Assembly: GCF_033001325.1 (NCBI RefSeq)
Contig: NZ_CP133114.1
Location: 1-64,000, forward strand
Reading direction: 5' to 3'
From: Rhodopseudomonas sp. BAL398
GTDB taxonomy: Bacteria > Pseudomonadota > Alphaproteobacteria > Rhizobiales > Xanthobacteraceae
Length of the DNA stretch: 64,000 bases
Positions within the stretch are counted from its first letter, which is position 1, and every line of letters starts with the position of its first letter. Positions 25,502-34,484 of this stretch are shown here, piece after piece. The notes beneath the pieces are model-generated. The model made no database searches and had not been told where the DNA came from. It saw only the letters and a program-made list of their open reading frames with translations. The translations under genes were made by a program, and so were the position numbers.

Positions 25502-26959
25502 TCAATGACCGCCGCCGCCGCCAGCCTGGGCGGTGGTCGTCGGACGGGACTCTATTTGTGTTTCTCCCGAGCCGCCGCCGTTGACGGCGGTCTGCAGATC
25601 AGATTGGGCGAGCCAGAAGCTGCGCTTGGCATCGATTCCGGCCCGCAGCGACGCGATGCGCTGGCGCGCTTCCGTCAGCAGCGCGAACACATCGACCTGC
25701 ATGCTCGAGAAGCGCAGCTGCATTTCTTCGGTGATGATCTTCCGGAGCGGCAGCACCTCGCGCTCATACTGCCGGGCGATCTCGTAGCTCGATCGATACG
25801 TCCGGTACGCGTCTCGTGCTTCCGAGCGCACGTTGATCGCCTTCTCGGTCAGGCGATTGAAGGCCTGATTGTAGGCCTCGCTCGCTTGTCGCACCCGGAC
25901 TTCGCCGCCATCGAAGATGGGGATCTGGAACTGGATGTCGAAGCCGCGTTCACGGAACCGGGAGCCATCGGGATCCCTGGTGGTCTTCGCGATTCCTGCA
26001 ACATCGAGCAGCGTGACGAAACGACTCGCTTCCGTGAGATTGAGCGATTTCGCCAGCGCATCCAGTTCGATGCGTGCGATCTGCAGGTCGATCCGGTGCG
26101 TCACTGCATCCACTTCGATCGACGGCAGAGCGGAAGGACGTCGTGGCAATGGCGGAAGCGTCTTGGGCAGGCGGAACGTAAGTTCGCCGTCCCAAAGCCC
26201 CATCAGTCGTGCGAGACGTTCACGCGAACTGGTCGCCTCCTGACGTGCCGAAGCGAGATCGGCTGTCGTCTCCGCGTAGAAGACCTGCTCGCGGGCCTGA
26301 TCGAGCTTGTTGAGCGAACCGGTTTCACCCAGTTTTGAGGCCAGCTTGGCGGTCGCCTCCGCCGTGGACTTGGCATCTGTGAGAAGGCCGACCATCTCGT
26401 TAGCGCCGACGGCGCGGTAGTAGGATCGCCGCACATCGGACGCGAGCCTCAAGGTCTCCAATGCTGCCCGCAATTGCGCCTGGTGGAATCGCCTCTTGGC
26501 GATCTCGGAACGGAACGGCAGCGTCGCCAACGCAAGAATGTCCCCGACCACCTGACGTTCGATTTCGACGGCGCCGCCGCCCGATATTCGCGAAATCGAG
26601 AATGTCGGATTGGGCGGAAGGCTTTCCTGGACGAGGTCGGTTTCCGCCAACGCCAATTCGTTGTACGCGGCCTGCAAGCCGCGATTGTTGAGCAACGCGA
26701 CCTGGACGGCGGTATCGACATTGAGCGCTCGGCGCAGCAGCCGCTTGACAGCATCGTCGGCCTGCTGGGCTTCGTCCACGGAGCGGATCGCGACCACGTC
26801 CTTCTTGATCGTCTGGCCAGCGATATCGGACACGACGCCCATTCCACGATCCGGCGAGAACGTCGCACAACCGGAAAGAAGAAGGGACACGGTTAGCGCC
26901 AACGCCGACCGATGGCGGCGGAGGCTCTGATGGAACGGCACGCCATTGATGATTTTCAT
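25502..26959 (-). CDS. TolC-like outer-membrane efflux lipoprotein
   Basis: This is a 485-residue outer-membrane factor. The lipobox is LLLSGCATF (Cys near residue 31). It has two repeats of long amphipathic helices (VQVALLNNRGLQAAYNELAL; RQEATSSRERLARLMGL; RSEARDAYRTYRSSYEIARQ) and a Gly/His-ending tail. It is of the OEP family used by RND pumps. AGGAG lies seven bases before the ATG. Since the CusBA operon at 8722 lacks a channel gene, this is the best candidate partner. Its own operon continues with the multicopper oxidase. Confidence 0.88.
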   Translation of the reverse strand: MKIINGVPFHQSLRRHRSALALTVSLLLSGCATFSPDRGMGVVSDIAGQTIKKDVVAIRSVDEAQQADDAVKRLLRRALNVDTAVQVALLNNRGLQAAYNELALAETDLVQESLPPNPTFSISRISGGGAVEIERQVVGDILALATLPFRSEIAKRRFHQAQLRAALETLRLASDVRRSYYRAVGANEMVGLLTDAKSTAEATAKLASKLGETGSLNKLDQAREQVFYAETTADLASARQEATSSRERLARLMGLWDGELTFRLPKTLPPLPRRPSALPSIEVDAVTHRIDLQIARIELDALAKSLNLTEASRFVTLLDVAGIAKTTRDPDGSRFRERGFDIQFQIPIFDGGEVRVRQASEAYNQAFNRLTEKAINVRSEARDAYRTYRSSYEIARQYEREVLPLRKIITEEMQLRFSSMQVDVFALLTEARQRIASLRAGIDAKRSFWLAQSDLQTAVNGGGSGETQIESRPTTTAQAGGGGGH

Positions 26960-26968
26960 GACGTGCTC

Positions 26969-27268
26969 CTAATGCTCATGCCCGGATTTGGGTGACGGCG
27001 TGACGCTCTGGTTCTGCTGCTTCCAGCCGGAGGGTGTCGTCGGACGGAGGCTGGCGTAAGGGGCGATGGTCGACCGGTAGCCGACGCCCGCGACCTTTGC
27101 CCCGGGATCGGCGGGGTCCGCGCCGACGAGCGGCGCCAGCGGTACCGCGCAGCCGCCCAAGATCAGGGCCGCAACAGCCACCCCTGCGAATGTCCCGAAT
27201 CTGATTCCGAATATTCCGCGCACCACCGAACCAACGGCGGCGGCAGTCGCCCCAATTTGCGCTGACAT
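26969..27268 (-). CDS. Small putative lipoprotein
   Basis: This is a 99-residue protein with a hydrophobic segment ending in a lipobox-like ALILGGCAVPL (Cys near 40) and a short polar tail finishing GHEH. The ATG at 27268 has AGGAAAG upstream; the frame from 27328 is longer but starts outside a plausible signal. It sits nine bases before the TolC-like gene and is probably the first or second gene of that copper operon. There is no named family. Confidence 0.6.
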   Translation of the reverse strand: MSAQIGATAAAVGSVVRGIFGIRFGTFAGVAVAALILGGCAVPLAPLVGADPADPGAKVAGVGYRSTIAPYASLRPTTPSGWKQQNQSVTPSPKSGHEH

Positions 27269-27347
27269 AAGACTTTCCTGAACTGACGATGGACCACAGG
27301 TGCGCGTGCCCCCGAACGGGCGCAACACCGCGTCATGCTTGGTCAGG

Positions 27348-27824
27348 TCAGGAAATGGGGGGGCGATAGCGCTGCGGGGGCGCGTTGTCCGTCAGTTTCC
27401 GATAATTATCGGACACCCGGACGGCCTTCGGTGCCGACGGTTTGGCAACGCCAACGAGCGTGGCAGGAAGCGCCGTGACGCACATCAGGCCACAGCACTT
27501 GCCGTCCACCGAATGCGGCGCCTTTGCCGGGCCGGAATCGCTCTTCAACGCGGCGGGTTTCGCATCATGGTCCGCGGATGAATCAGCCTGGGTCTGGACG
27601 CCGGAATGATGATGGGCATGCCCATCCTTGTGGACGTGCGCCATGCCTTCGTCGTGCACATGGACCATGCCGGGTACGTGATCTTCGTCGGTCAGGCAAT
27701 AGGGCGTCGCATGACCGCCCGGCAACGCGAAAGAAAGCGTCGGGGCCAGCACGCAAAACAGATAAGCCAAGGCAACCAGCCACCCTGTCCTCTGCCGCTG
27801 CGTTCTGGTGAGTCCGGTTAACAT
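27348..27824 (-). CDS. His-rich membrane-anchored protein of copper locus
   Basis: This is a 158-residue protein. An N-terminal helix (GWLVALAYLFCVLAPTLSFA) is followed by a His-rich stretch: HVPGMVHVHDEGMAHVHKDG, then HAHHHS. Next come a CCGLMCV cysteine cluster and a hydrophobic segment (VTALPATLVGVA). The pattern resembles DUF2946-like small proteins of alphaproteobacterial copper clusters, though I cannot name it firmly. It heads the operon that runs on through the lipoprotein, the TolC-like channel and the oxidase. The His and Cys groups suggest copper capture. Confidence 0.65.
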   Translation of the reverse strand: MLTGLTRTQRQRTGWLVALAYLFCVLAPTLSFALPGGHATPYCLTDEDHVPGMVHVHDEGMAHVHKDGHAHHHSGVQTQADSSADHDAKPAALKSDSGPAKAPHSVDGKCCGLMCVTALPATLVGVAKPSAPKAVRVSDNYRKLTDNAPPQRYRPPIS

Positions 27825-27919
27825 AAACGCGTCAATACTTTCAATTTGCCGTGCTCGGATTCGGAATCATAACTGCGAAATCTCGGGCCGCCAAGATGGA
27901 ACCTGACCTGACGAGACGA

Positions 27920-28195
27920 TCATCGTTCCGCACGTCCGACCACCGCCATCAATTCCGCGATCTTGCGGCGCTGATCCGCCTTGTCGCCGCTCGCGATCGC
28001 GTGTTCGACACAGTGCGAGACATGATCCTTCAGGACCTCCTCTTCGACGCGCCGCAACGCGGCACGAACGGCCGAGATCTGCGTTACGATATCGATGCAA
28101 TAGCGGTCCTCTTCGACCATCTTGGCAAGGCCGCGCACCTGTCCCTCGATCCGGCTCAGGCGTTTTTGGCAGGACGTCTTGATGTCTTTTCGCAT
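27920..28195 (-). CDS. csoR: CsoR-family copper-sensing repressor
   Basis: This is a 91-residue all-helical repressor of the CsoR/RcnR (DUF156) family. The Cu(I) ligands of CsoR are present: C33 (DRYCIDIV), H58 (KDHVSH) and C62 (HCVEHA). The N-terminal half carries the basic DNA-facing residues (RLSRIEGQVRGL). It is divergent from copA, and the palindrome at 28205-28221 between the two genes is its likely operator. Copper binding would release the DNA and derepress copA and itself. Confidence 0.9.
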   Translation of the reverse strand: MRKDIKTSCQKRLSRIEGQVRGLAKMVEEDRYCIDIVTQISAVRAALRRVEEEVLKDHVSHCVEHAIASGDKADQRRKIAELMAVVGRAER

Positions 28196-28204
28196 TCGCT
28201 CTAT

Positions 28205-28221
28205 ATACCCCTACAGGGTAT
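28205..28221. promoter_or_regulatory. CsoR-type operator palindrome
   Basis: ATACCC-N5-GGGTAT is a perfect palindrome between csoR and copA, matching the TACCC...GGGTA pattern of CsoR sites. It lies 27 bases before the copA start. Confidence 0.75.
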
Positions 28222-28248
28222 GGGTTGCAAGCCACGCAGGAGATTTAG

Positions 28249-30708
28249 ATGAGCGGTCCGGAAAAGGCAAATTCCACAGGCGAATGCGGCTGCTCCTCGA
28301 AGGCGATGGCAGCCCCGGGTCCCGACGAAACCAAGGCGGCATGTTGCGGCGGCGGTCACGGTGACCATGGTCACCGTGCTCATGAGCACCACCATCATCC
28401 CGTCTCCGGAGATGGAAAGGTCGTGGATCCGGTCTGCGGGATGACCGTCGATCCGGCGACGAGCAAGCACCGGTTCGATTACCACGACCGCACCCACCAC
28501 TTTTGTTCGGCTGGCTGCCGCACCAAGTTCGCCACGGCCCCGGAGCAGTACCTCGACAAGTCGCAGGCCTCGGCGATGAAGGCGACCGTTCCGGAAGGCA
28601 CCGTTTACACATGCCCGATGCATCCGGAGATCAGGCAGATAGGACCCGGCAGCTGTCCCATCTGCGGAATGGCGCTCGAGCCGGATGTGGCGACACTGGA
28701 TGCGCCACCCAATCCCGAACTGGCGGACATGACCCGGCGGTTCTGGATCGGTCTCGTGCTCGCGTTGCCCGCCGTCGTTCTCGAGATGGGCGGACACCTG
28801 GTCGGTGGCCACGGCTGGGTCGACCAGACCCTGTCGAACTGGATTCAGCTAGTCTTTGCGACCCCAGTCGTAATCTGGGCGGGCTGGCCTTTTTTCGTGC
28901 GCGGCTGGCAATCGCTGCTGACCCGCAACCTCAATATGTTCACCTTGATCGCGATGGGGACCGGTGTGGCTTACGTCTACAGCCTCGTCGCCACCGTCGC
29001 CGCGCATGTCTTCCCTCCCGCTTTCCGCGGACACGATGGTGCCGTTGCCGTCTATTTTGAAGCGGCGGCAGTGATCACCGTTCTGGTTCTGCTGGGGCAG
29101 GTCCTCGAATTGCGTGCCCGCGAGGCGACGTCGGGCGCGATCAAGGCCCTGCTCGACCTCGCCCCGAAGACGGCGCGCCTCGTTGCGGAGGATGGCACCG
29201 ACCATGAAGTCCCGCTCGATGGTCTCAACGTCGGCGACAGATTGCGCGTCCGTCCCGGCGAAAAAGTCCCGGTCGACGGCGTCATTCTGGAGGGGCGTTC
29301 ATCGATCGATGAATCCCTGGTGACCGGAGAATCCATGCCCATCACCAAGGATGCTGGTGCCAAGGTGATCGCCGGGACCCTCAATCAATCTGGAAGCTTC
29401 GTGATGCAGGCCGAGAAGGTCGGTCGCGATACGGTGTTGTCGCAAATCGTACAGATGGTCGCGCAGGCGCAGCGGTCGCGGGCGCCGATCCAGCGTCTCG
29501 CCGATCAAGTCGCGGGCTGGTTCGTGCCTGCGGTGATCGTGGCCGCGCTCGTCGCCTTCGTGGTCTGGGCCATGATCGGCCCTGAGCCTCGTCTGGCGTT
29601 CGGTCTCGTGGCGGCTGTCAGCGTGCTGATTATCGCCTGTCCGTGCGCCCTCGGCCTGGCCACCCCGATGTCGATCATGGTCGGCGTCGGACGCGGCGCA
29701 CAGGTCGGCGTCCTGATCAAGAACGCCGAAGCGCTCGAACGCATGGAAAAGGTCGACACGCTCGTGGTCGACAAGACAGGCACCTTGACCGAAGGCAAGC
29801 CCAAGGTCGTTTCCATCGAAACTTCTCCAGATTTTCTGGAGGACGACCTGCTGCGTCTCGCGGCAAGCGTCGAGCGATCGAGCGAACATCCGCTGGCGGA
29901 CGCCATCGTTCGCGCAGCCAAAGAGCGCGATCTGACACTGGCGAACGTGGAGGAATTCGATTCGCCGACGGGCAAAGGCGTGACCGGAAAGGTCGAAGGC
30001 AAGACTATCCTGCTGGGCAATGCGGCCTATCTGAAATCGTTAGGTGTCCAGACACAAACGTTGGAGCCACAAGCCGAAAACCTGCGCGGTGAAGGTGCAA
30101 CCGTTATCAATATCGCACTCGATGGAAAGTTGGTGGGACTCTTTGCAATCGCCGATCCAGTGAAGCAATCGACGCCTGACGCCTTGAAGGCGCTGGCGGC
30201 AGAAGGCATCAAGGTCATTATGCTGACCGGCGACAATAGAACCACGGCAAATGCGGTCGCGAAACGGCTCGGCATCTCCGATGTGGAGGCAGAAGTGCTT
30301 CCGGACCAGAAGAGCGCCGTCGTCAGCAAGTTGCAGAAGGCGGGGCGGATCGTTGCAATGGCCGGAGATGGCGTCAACGACGCCCCTGCCTTGGCGACCT
30401 CGGACGTTGGAATCGCGATGGGCACCGGGACCGACGTCGCGATGGAAAGCGCGGGAGTCACTCTTCTCAAGGGCGACTTGATGGGAATCGTTCGTGCCCG
30501 CCGTCTCTCCGAAGCGACGATGAGCAACATCCGGCAGAACCTGTTCTTCGCGTTCATCTATAACGCTGCCGGCATTCCGATCGCGGCCGGTGTGCTCTAT
30601 CCGACGTTCGGATTGCTGCTGTCACCCATCATCGCTGCAGCGGCGATGGCGCTATCTTCAGTCAGCGTCGTGGGCAATGCGCTACGATTGAAGACTGTGA
30701 ACTTGTGA
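28249..30708 (+). CDS. copA: Cu(I)-transporting P1B-type ATPase
   Basis: This is an 819-residue copper export ATPase with an unusual N-terminus. A Cys/His-rich leader ([24 protein letters not shown]) comes first, then a YHS domain ([11 protein letters not shown]...HFCSAGC), then a heavy-metal-binding domain (YTCPMHPEI...SCPICGMAL). There is no classic CxxC ferredoxin-like domain. The core has TGES, CPCALG, DKTGTL, SEHPL and [12 protein letters not shown] in TM7 and M-x2-SS in TM8 fit Cu(I). AGGAG precedes the ATG. It is regulated by the CsoR site upstream. Confidence 0.93.
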   Translation: MSGPEKANSTGECGCSSKAMAAPGPDETKAACCGGGHGDHGHRAHEHHHHPVSGDGKVVDPVCGMTVDPATSKHRFDYHDRTHHFCSAGCRTKFATAPEQYLDKSQASAMKATVPEGTVYTCPMHPEIRQIGPGSCPICGMALEPDVATLDAPPNPELADMTRRFWIGLVLALPAVVLEMGGHLVGGHGWVDQTLSNWIQLVFATPVVIWAGWPFFVRGWQSLLTRNLNMFTLIAMGTGVAYVYSLVATVAAHVFPPAFRGHDGAVAVYFEAAAVITVLVLLGQVLELRAREATSGAIKALLDLAPKTARLVAEDGTDHEVPLDGLNVGDRLRVRPGEKVPVDGVILEGRSSIDESLVTGESMPITKDAGAKVIAGTLNQSGSFVMQAEKVGRDTVLSQIVQMVAQAQRSRAPIQRLADQVAGWFVPAVIVAALVAFVVWAMIGPEPRLAFGLVAAVSVLIIACPCALGLATPMSIMVGVGRGAQVGVLIKNAEALERMEKVDTLVVDKTGTLTEGKPKVVSIETSPDFLEDDLLRLAASVERSSEHPLADAIVRAAKERDLTLANVEEFDSPTGKGVTGKVEGKTILLGNAAYLKSLGVQTQTLEPQAENLRGEGATVINIALDGKLVGLFAIADPVKQSTPDALKALAAEGIKVIMLTGDNRTTANAVAKRLGISDVEAEVLPDQKSAVVSKLQKAGRIVAMAGDGVNDAPALATSDVGIAMGTGTDVAMESAGVTLLKGDLMGIVRARRLSEATMSNIRQNLFFAFIYNAAGIPIAAGVLYPTFGLLLSPIIAAAAMALSSVSVVGNALRLKTVNL

Positions 30709-30730
30709 GGTGTCGGACTGAAAGCGCTGT

Positions 30731-30772
30731 TCGAACTCAGCGGGGCTGTGATTGAGCGCCCGCTGAGTTCGA
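30731..30772. terminator. Large hairpin just after copA
   Basis: Arms TCGAACTCAGCGGG and CCCGCTGAGTTCGA pair perfectly over 14 bases around a 14-base loop, starting 23 bases after the copA stop. There is no T-run, so it may stop polymerase weakly or protect the mRNA end. Confidence 0.5.
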
Positions 30773-30893
30773 GGATGATCCAACCTCAAGAGTTCTTATT
30801 CCGGGCCCTGATCCGCTCCAGATGCATCTGGATGTCAACTTGTTTTGGGAACCAGTCTGAAATGGCATATCGCGAAACCAGCGGTATCAATGG

Positions 30894-31070
30894 ATGGATC
30901 CAAACCGTCCTGTCCGGGATGCTCGCAAACTGGCTCGTGGGTTGGCAGCGTTCTTCGCCACCATGGGCGGACGATCATCGACAGGTTCGTCCCCGTGTTC
31001 CTTGCCGTGTCGCTGTTCGTCGCGGCGGGGTTTCAACACAGCCTGGCAAACATGGCGTACTTTTCGCTCA
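30894..31070 (+). pseudogene. Formate/nitrite transporter fragment
   Basis: Three frames in succession spell a piece of an FNT-family channel: VLSGMLANWLVG, then AAFFATMGGR, then FVPVFLAVSLFVAAGFQHSL followed by ANMAYFSL. The family pattern is RGILCNWLVCLA...FWPVFAFVASGFEHSIANM. At least two frameshifts and missing ends make it a relic. The flanking bases from 30773 show nothing more. Confidence 0.6.
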
Positions 31071-31091
31071 ATCGACGAACGAATATTGCCC

Positions 31092-31172
31092 ATCGACGAC
31101 GCCGCGCAGGAAGACCTCGATCTTCTCCTCATAATTGTAGAGTCGATTGAGTAGTCGGCTCCAGTTGATGTC
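31092..31172 (-). pseudogene. FkbM methyltransferase fragment
   Basis: The minus strand reads DINWSRLLNRLYNYEEKIEV followed by FLRGVVD. It matches CDRYWSRILNDRYDYEEEIE of the intact FkbM protein at 20664-21641. Only this 27-codon piece is recognisable. Bases 31173-31468 hold no gene I can see. Confidence 0.6.
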
Positions 31173-31468
31173 AGACTTGACGGCTCATGCTTGGATTATC
31201 TCAGCTATAACTCCTAAACTTTAGCACGACAATTTCGCTGAAATTCTGGTCGCACCAATTTCCTTTTAGGAATTACTCAGAAGACTTGCCACCTAAACCA
31301 CGATAAGCCCAATTTATGCGATGGCCTCAGGCGCCGCGATTTCTGCTACAAGCACCGGTGCGATTGCGACTTGTATGCCTGATCGATTTATCTTGCTTCC
31401 GGCCTCCCGCAGGTCAGAGCCTAAAAGCAAAATTGACATTAACAATCGGCTCACGAACATCGAAAATT

Positions 31469-31541
31469 TGGAGCGGATGGAGGGAATCGAACCCACGCCT
31501 CCAGTTTGGAAACTGTTGCTCAACCCTCGAGCTACACCCGC
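31469..31541 (-). tRNA. Degenerate tRNA-Gly (UCC), probably a pseudo-tRNA
   Basis: The minus strand from 31541 begins GCGGGTGTAGCTC and ends GGTTCGATTC...CATCCGCTCCA. The acceptor arm pairs 7/7 (one G-U), the D stem GCTC/GAGC pairs, and the T loop TTCGATT is normal with one mismatch in its stem. The anticodon arm is CAGT-TTCCAA-ACTG, so the loop has only six bases, one fewer than required. The D loop is also short. Overall it matches bacterial tRNA-Gly(UCC) with lost bases. It may be a relic duplicated at an island junction. Confidence 0.5.
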
Positions 31542-31943
31542 AAAAGAGATTCTATACCAATTTCACAAAGACGGCAGAGACTTTCGCGTGCTAATGGCAT
31601 TATTCCGGAACCAACGTAAATTTTGTGTTTTCGTCGGACGGCTTAAACTACTATGGACATCGTTCGAGTGCGGTAGCAAATTGCGTGCTGCAACGTATCC
31701 CGGCAGTTTCCGTCCTTGTAGGACGGGGGCGACGGAGACCGTTCGAGGTTCTAGCGATCATAGGATCGGCGTCAGAAGATCTTGCGGTTGTTGTCGCACT
31801 TTCACAGCCGCTGCATGAAGAACCGCTGCTCTTCTCCGCGTGCGAAGGCAGTTCAAACCGGACGAAAGGGCGGCGTTTTCGTCAGCTAGCGTCCGTGACA
31901 TCTTGTAACTTCCACTGCAGCTCTAATTTGGCAGGAGGATTGA
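31542..31943. other. Gene-free stretch with a small hairpin
   Basis: There is no frame with family resemblance. A hairpin CCGTCC-TTGTA-GGACGG lies at 31710-31726. Long open frames here lack ribosome sites and overlap the pseudo-tRNA. Confidence 0.45.
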
Positions 31944-32306
31944 TTGTTGAAAAAACCGATCCACCGAGTCCAGGCGATCGCCGCAGTCTGTTTCTTCGGT
32001 ACGTCGATTTTTCCAAGCCAGACGGTCCTCGCTGGCCCGTGTGCATCCGACATCGCGCAAGTGGAGACGGCCATGGACGCGTTGGCTTCAAATCAGGGGA
32101 GCGGTTCTGCTCATCAATCGCATGCCGCAAACCTACACCATCAACCGACTCCAAATTCGGTCAGGCGAGGCAAGGAGAAGGCGGGAGTCGATGAGCGCCA
32201 CGATCGCGCGGCGCTGCAACGCGCGCGTATGGCTAACGCCAAAGGTGATATGGACGGGTGTGCGAAGGCCCTCGCCGAAGCGCGTCGCGAACGATTGTCG
32301 CAGTGA
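31944..32306 (+). CDS. Small exported protein with TTG start
   Basis: This is a 120-residue protein with a signal peptide ending near TVLAG (residue 31). The mature part is helical, with CASDIAQVETAMDALAS near its start, a His/Gln stretch (HQSHAANLHHQ) and a C-terminal helix that includes a second Cys (MDGCAKAL). GGAGG lies five bases before TTG 31944 (a second TTG follows immediately); there is no ATG. It resembles small periplasmic proteins of unknown function in rhizobia. It stands alone. Confidence 0.55.
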   Translation: MLKKPIHRVQAIAAVCFFGTSIFPSQTVLAGPCASDIAQVETAMDALASNQGSGSAHQSHAANLHHQPTPNSVRRGKEKAGVDERHDRAALQRARMANAKGDMDGCAKALAEARRERLSQ

Positions 32307-32427
32307 GATGATAGTTCGCCGCCAGTAACCTCATTTCGTGCACCAACGGACCGCGCCCATAGGGTTACTCCGCCATAGACGCCTCATCGCAACACTCTGC
32401 CGGTCCGAAAGACCAGCCATTCCGCGT

Positions 32428-32550
32428 GCATCTGCGTTGCCAAAGGTATTTTCGGTAAGCGCCAGCAGTGCGATCAAATGGGTCCGACAGTGGCGTGTTG
32501 ACGGGCGAACGACGCCGAACCCGGTTCTCGGTCATCGCGCGCGCGGTTCT
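32428..32550 (+). pseudogene. IS630-like transposase N-terminal remnant
   Basis: The frame reads [19 protein letters not shown], then PVLGHRARG, which resembles the helix-turn-helix start of IS630-type transposases (F.VS.S.AIKW.QRWR.TGS...GGHR). It is cut off within 50 residues and has no start or catalytic part. Confidence 0.45.
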
Positions 32551-32568
32551 CCGATGACGCCCAGCGCT

Positions 32569-32596
32569 AAAATAAGCGCGCTCGCGCTTATTTTTT
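32569..32596 (+). terminator. Rho-independent terminator
   Basis: AAATAAGCGC, a four-base loop, GCGCTTATTT and further T form a 10-bp stem with a T-run. The A-run on the other arm would also let it act for the minus-strand CDF gene ending at 32725. Bases 32307-32427 and 32597-32724 show no gene. Confidence 0.7.
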
Positions 32597-32724
32597 AAAG
32601 CCCGAAGGAAGTCGCGCCGTTGCGCCGATCACAAACGTCCTCGAAGCCGGCCAGCGCATGGATTACCGCCCCGCGCAATCATCCGGACCTTCGCGATGTC
32701 CGACATGCTCATGGTTGTTCGTGC

Positions 32725-33624
32725 TTAGACATGCAGCACGCCTTCCTCGTTGCGTAACGCCTCGTCCTCGATCTGAATTGTGACATGGTCGATCTTGAAA
32801 CCGTCCTTCATGCGGCGGCGGGCTTCCTGCAGAATCGTACTGGCGACCGACATGTCGTTAACCACCAGGTGGCAGCTCATGGCGTCGAAGCCGGACGTAA
32901 TCGTCCAGACGTGGAGATCGTGGACCGTCTTCACACCTTCGATGGTCGATAGTTGGCGCTCGAGAAGACCGAGATCGACGTCCGGAGGCGTGCCTTCCAT
33001 AAGGATGTGCGTGACCTGTTTGAGTAGGATCCACGTCCGCGGCACGATGAACAGCCCGATGCCCGCGCCGATGATAGGATCGGCCAGCACCCATCCTTTC
33101 CACATCATGAGCAGCGCGGCGATGATGACGCCGATGGACCCCAGCATGTCGCTCAGCACCTCGAAATAGGCGCCCTTGACATTCAGGCTCTCCGACGAAC
33201 CGCCCGCCAGCAGCCACATACTGACCAAATTCACGATCAGACCGACGCACGCCACGATCAACATTGGTCCGCTCAGGATGTCCGGCGGGGCGAGGAAACG
33301 CTGGTATGCTTCATAGAGAATGTAGACCGTAAGCAGCAGCAGCACGACGGCATTCGTCAGCGCGGAAAGCACCTCCATACGGAGGTAGCCGAAGGTCCGC
33401 TGTGGTGTGGCCTCTCGGGCGGCAAAGCGGATCGCGAGCAGCGCCAGCGCCAGTCCGCCGACGTCGGTCAGCATGTGTGCGGCGTCAGCCAGGAGCGCCA
33501 GGCTGCCCGTGATCAGGCCGCCAGCAATTTCGGCAAACATGTATGTCGCCGTCAGGGCAAGCGCCCATGCAAGTCGGCCTGCGTGTCGCGCGGCCGCCGT
33601 CCCGGCGGGACCTCCACCATGCAT
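32725..33624 (-). CDS. Cation diffusion facilitator (CzcD-like)
   Basis: This is a 299-residue CDF exporter with six helices and a cytoplasmic C-terminal domain (about 210-299, VHDLHVWTITSG, CHLVVND). The TM2 zinc site is HMLTD in ADAAHMLTDVG. The TM5 site is FEVLSD, with Glu in place of the first His as in some CzcD groups. The GGS-rich loop lacks a His cluster; the N-terminus holds one His (MHGGG). GGAG precedes the ATG. It exports Zn and similar ions and precedes the Czc operon genes on the same strand. Confidence 0.9.
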   Translation of the reverse strand: MHGGGPAGTAAARHAGRLAWALALTATYMFAEIAGGLITGSLALLADAAHMLTDVGGLALALLAIRFAAREATPQRTFGYLRMEVLSALTNAVVLLLLTVYILYEAYQRFLAPPDILSGPMLIVACVGLIVNLVSMWLLAGGSSESLNVKGAYFEVLSDMLGSIGVIIAALLMMWKGWVLADPIIGAGIGLFIVPRTWILLKQVTHILMEGTPPDVDLGLLERQLSTIEGVKTVHDLHVWTITSGFDAMSCHLVVNDMSVASTILQEARRRMKDGFKIDHVTIQIEDEALRNEEGVLHV

Positions 33625-33626
33625 CG

Positions 33627-34481
33627 TCAGTTCTCCGGTTTAAGCATTGGATTCGAAGCGCTTTCGCCGATCGATCCGCGCAATTTTACTTCGAGTTCGT
33701 CCAGCAGAAAGAAACTGACGTCATCAACTGAATCGTGTCCTTTGGCGAATGGCTGCTCGAGAAGACGGACGAGGTACAGCGCGTAGACGAACATGTAGGA
33801 AATGAAGCCAAACATGATTGCCGATGCCGGATCGCCCTCGGTCTTGAGAAAGAGCATCATCATGACAATAGCGGCGACCAGCGTCTGCACCAGAACGTGG
33901 ACCGATGGCACGAACTCCACGCGCTGAATCTGGTAGATTCGGAGCACGGCTCTGCGGATCACATCCTGCGTTGAGCGGAGGCGGACGACGAAGTTGGCCG
34001 CCATCCCCATTCCCTCCAGGTGTCCGAAAATCGGCGTCAACTTGCCGATCTCCTCAAGAACCGGTGGAATATCCTTGTGATCGCTGGCGTGGCCAAGACC
34101 GGTCCGCAGTTTATCGATCGTGTCGATCAGGACGCGGCGGCTCGCAATCAAATCGAAGTCCTTGTTGATAACGGCAAACGATTCCAGATCGCCGTCGATG
34201 GCTTCAATGGACGTGCGGATGTCCGCCGGGATGCGTTCCGCTTCCTTGTAGTCGGCAAGAATGCTCGACAACAGAAATCCGATGATGAAGATGGCGCCGC
34301 CGATGCCGCTCGTCAGCAACCTGTTGAGTTCGAGAAACTCGAAGCCGAAAAAGTGCACGGCGGCCTTGATGCCGCCGAGCAGCAGCACGACCGCCGCGAC
34401 CGTGAAGAACAGGCGGAACTTCTTGCGGAAGCTAAGGTCCGCACCTCCAAAATGGAGATGTCCAATGATCGACGATGTCAC
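33627..34481 (-). CDS. Four-helix membrane protein, function unknown
   Basis: This is a 284-residue protein with two hydrophobic segments near the N-terminus (residues 22-85) and two near 205-245. Between them is a helical cytoplasmic region rich in Asp/Glu/Arg. The layout is like bestrophin-type or DUF4239-type proteins, but I see no decisive motif. The start is GTG at 34481. It ends two bases before the CDF start on the same strand, so the two are likely co-transcribed with the gene upstream. Confidence 0.6.
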   Translation of the reverse strand: MTSSIIGHLHFGGADLSFRKKFRLFFTVAAVVLLLGGIKAAVHFFGFEFLELNRLLTSGIGGAIFIIGFLLSSILADYKEAERIPADIRTSIEAIDGDLESFAVINKDFDLIASRRVLIDTIDKLRTGLGHASDHKDIPPVLEEIGKLTPIFGHLEGMGMAANFVVRLRSTQDVIRRAVLRIYQIQRVEFVPSVHVLVQTLVAAIVMMMLFLKTEGDPASAIMFGFISYMFVYALYLVRLLEQPFAKGHDSVDDVSFFLLDELEVKLRGSIGESASNPMLKPEN

Positions 34482-34484
34482 GCG

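Noticed and set aside
31316-31594. Plus-strand protein with ESNPRLQFG
   Set aside because: This is the well-known spurious translation of a glycine tRNA antisense; the tRNA-like sequence at 31469-31541 explains it.
31625-32194. 189-codon plus-strand frame
   Set aside because: It starts without a ribosome site and runs out of frame through the better-supported signal-peptide gene at 31944.
32329-32354. Further SigF-like site GTAACC-N16-CGGA
   Set aside because: The -10 element differs (CGGA) and no gene starts in the right place downstream.
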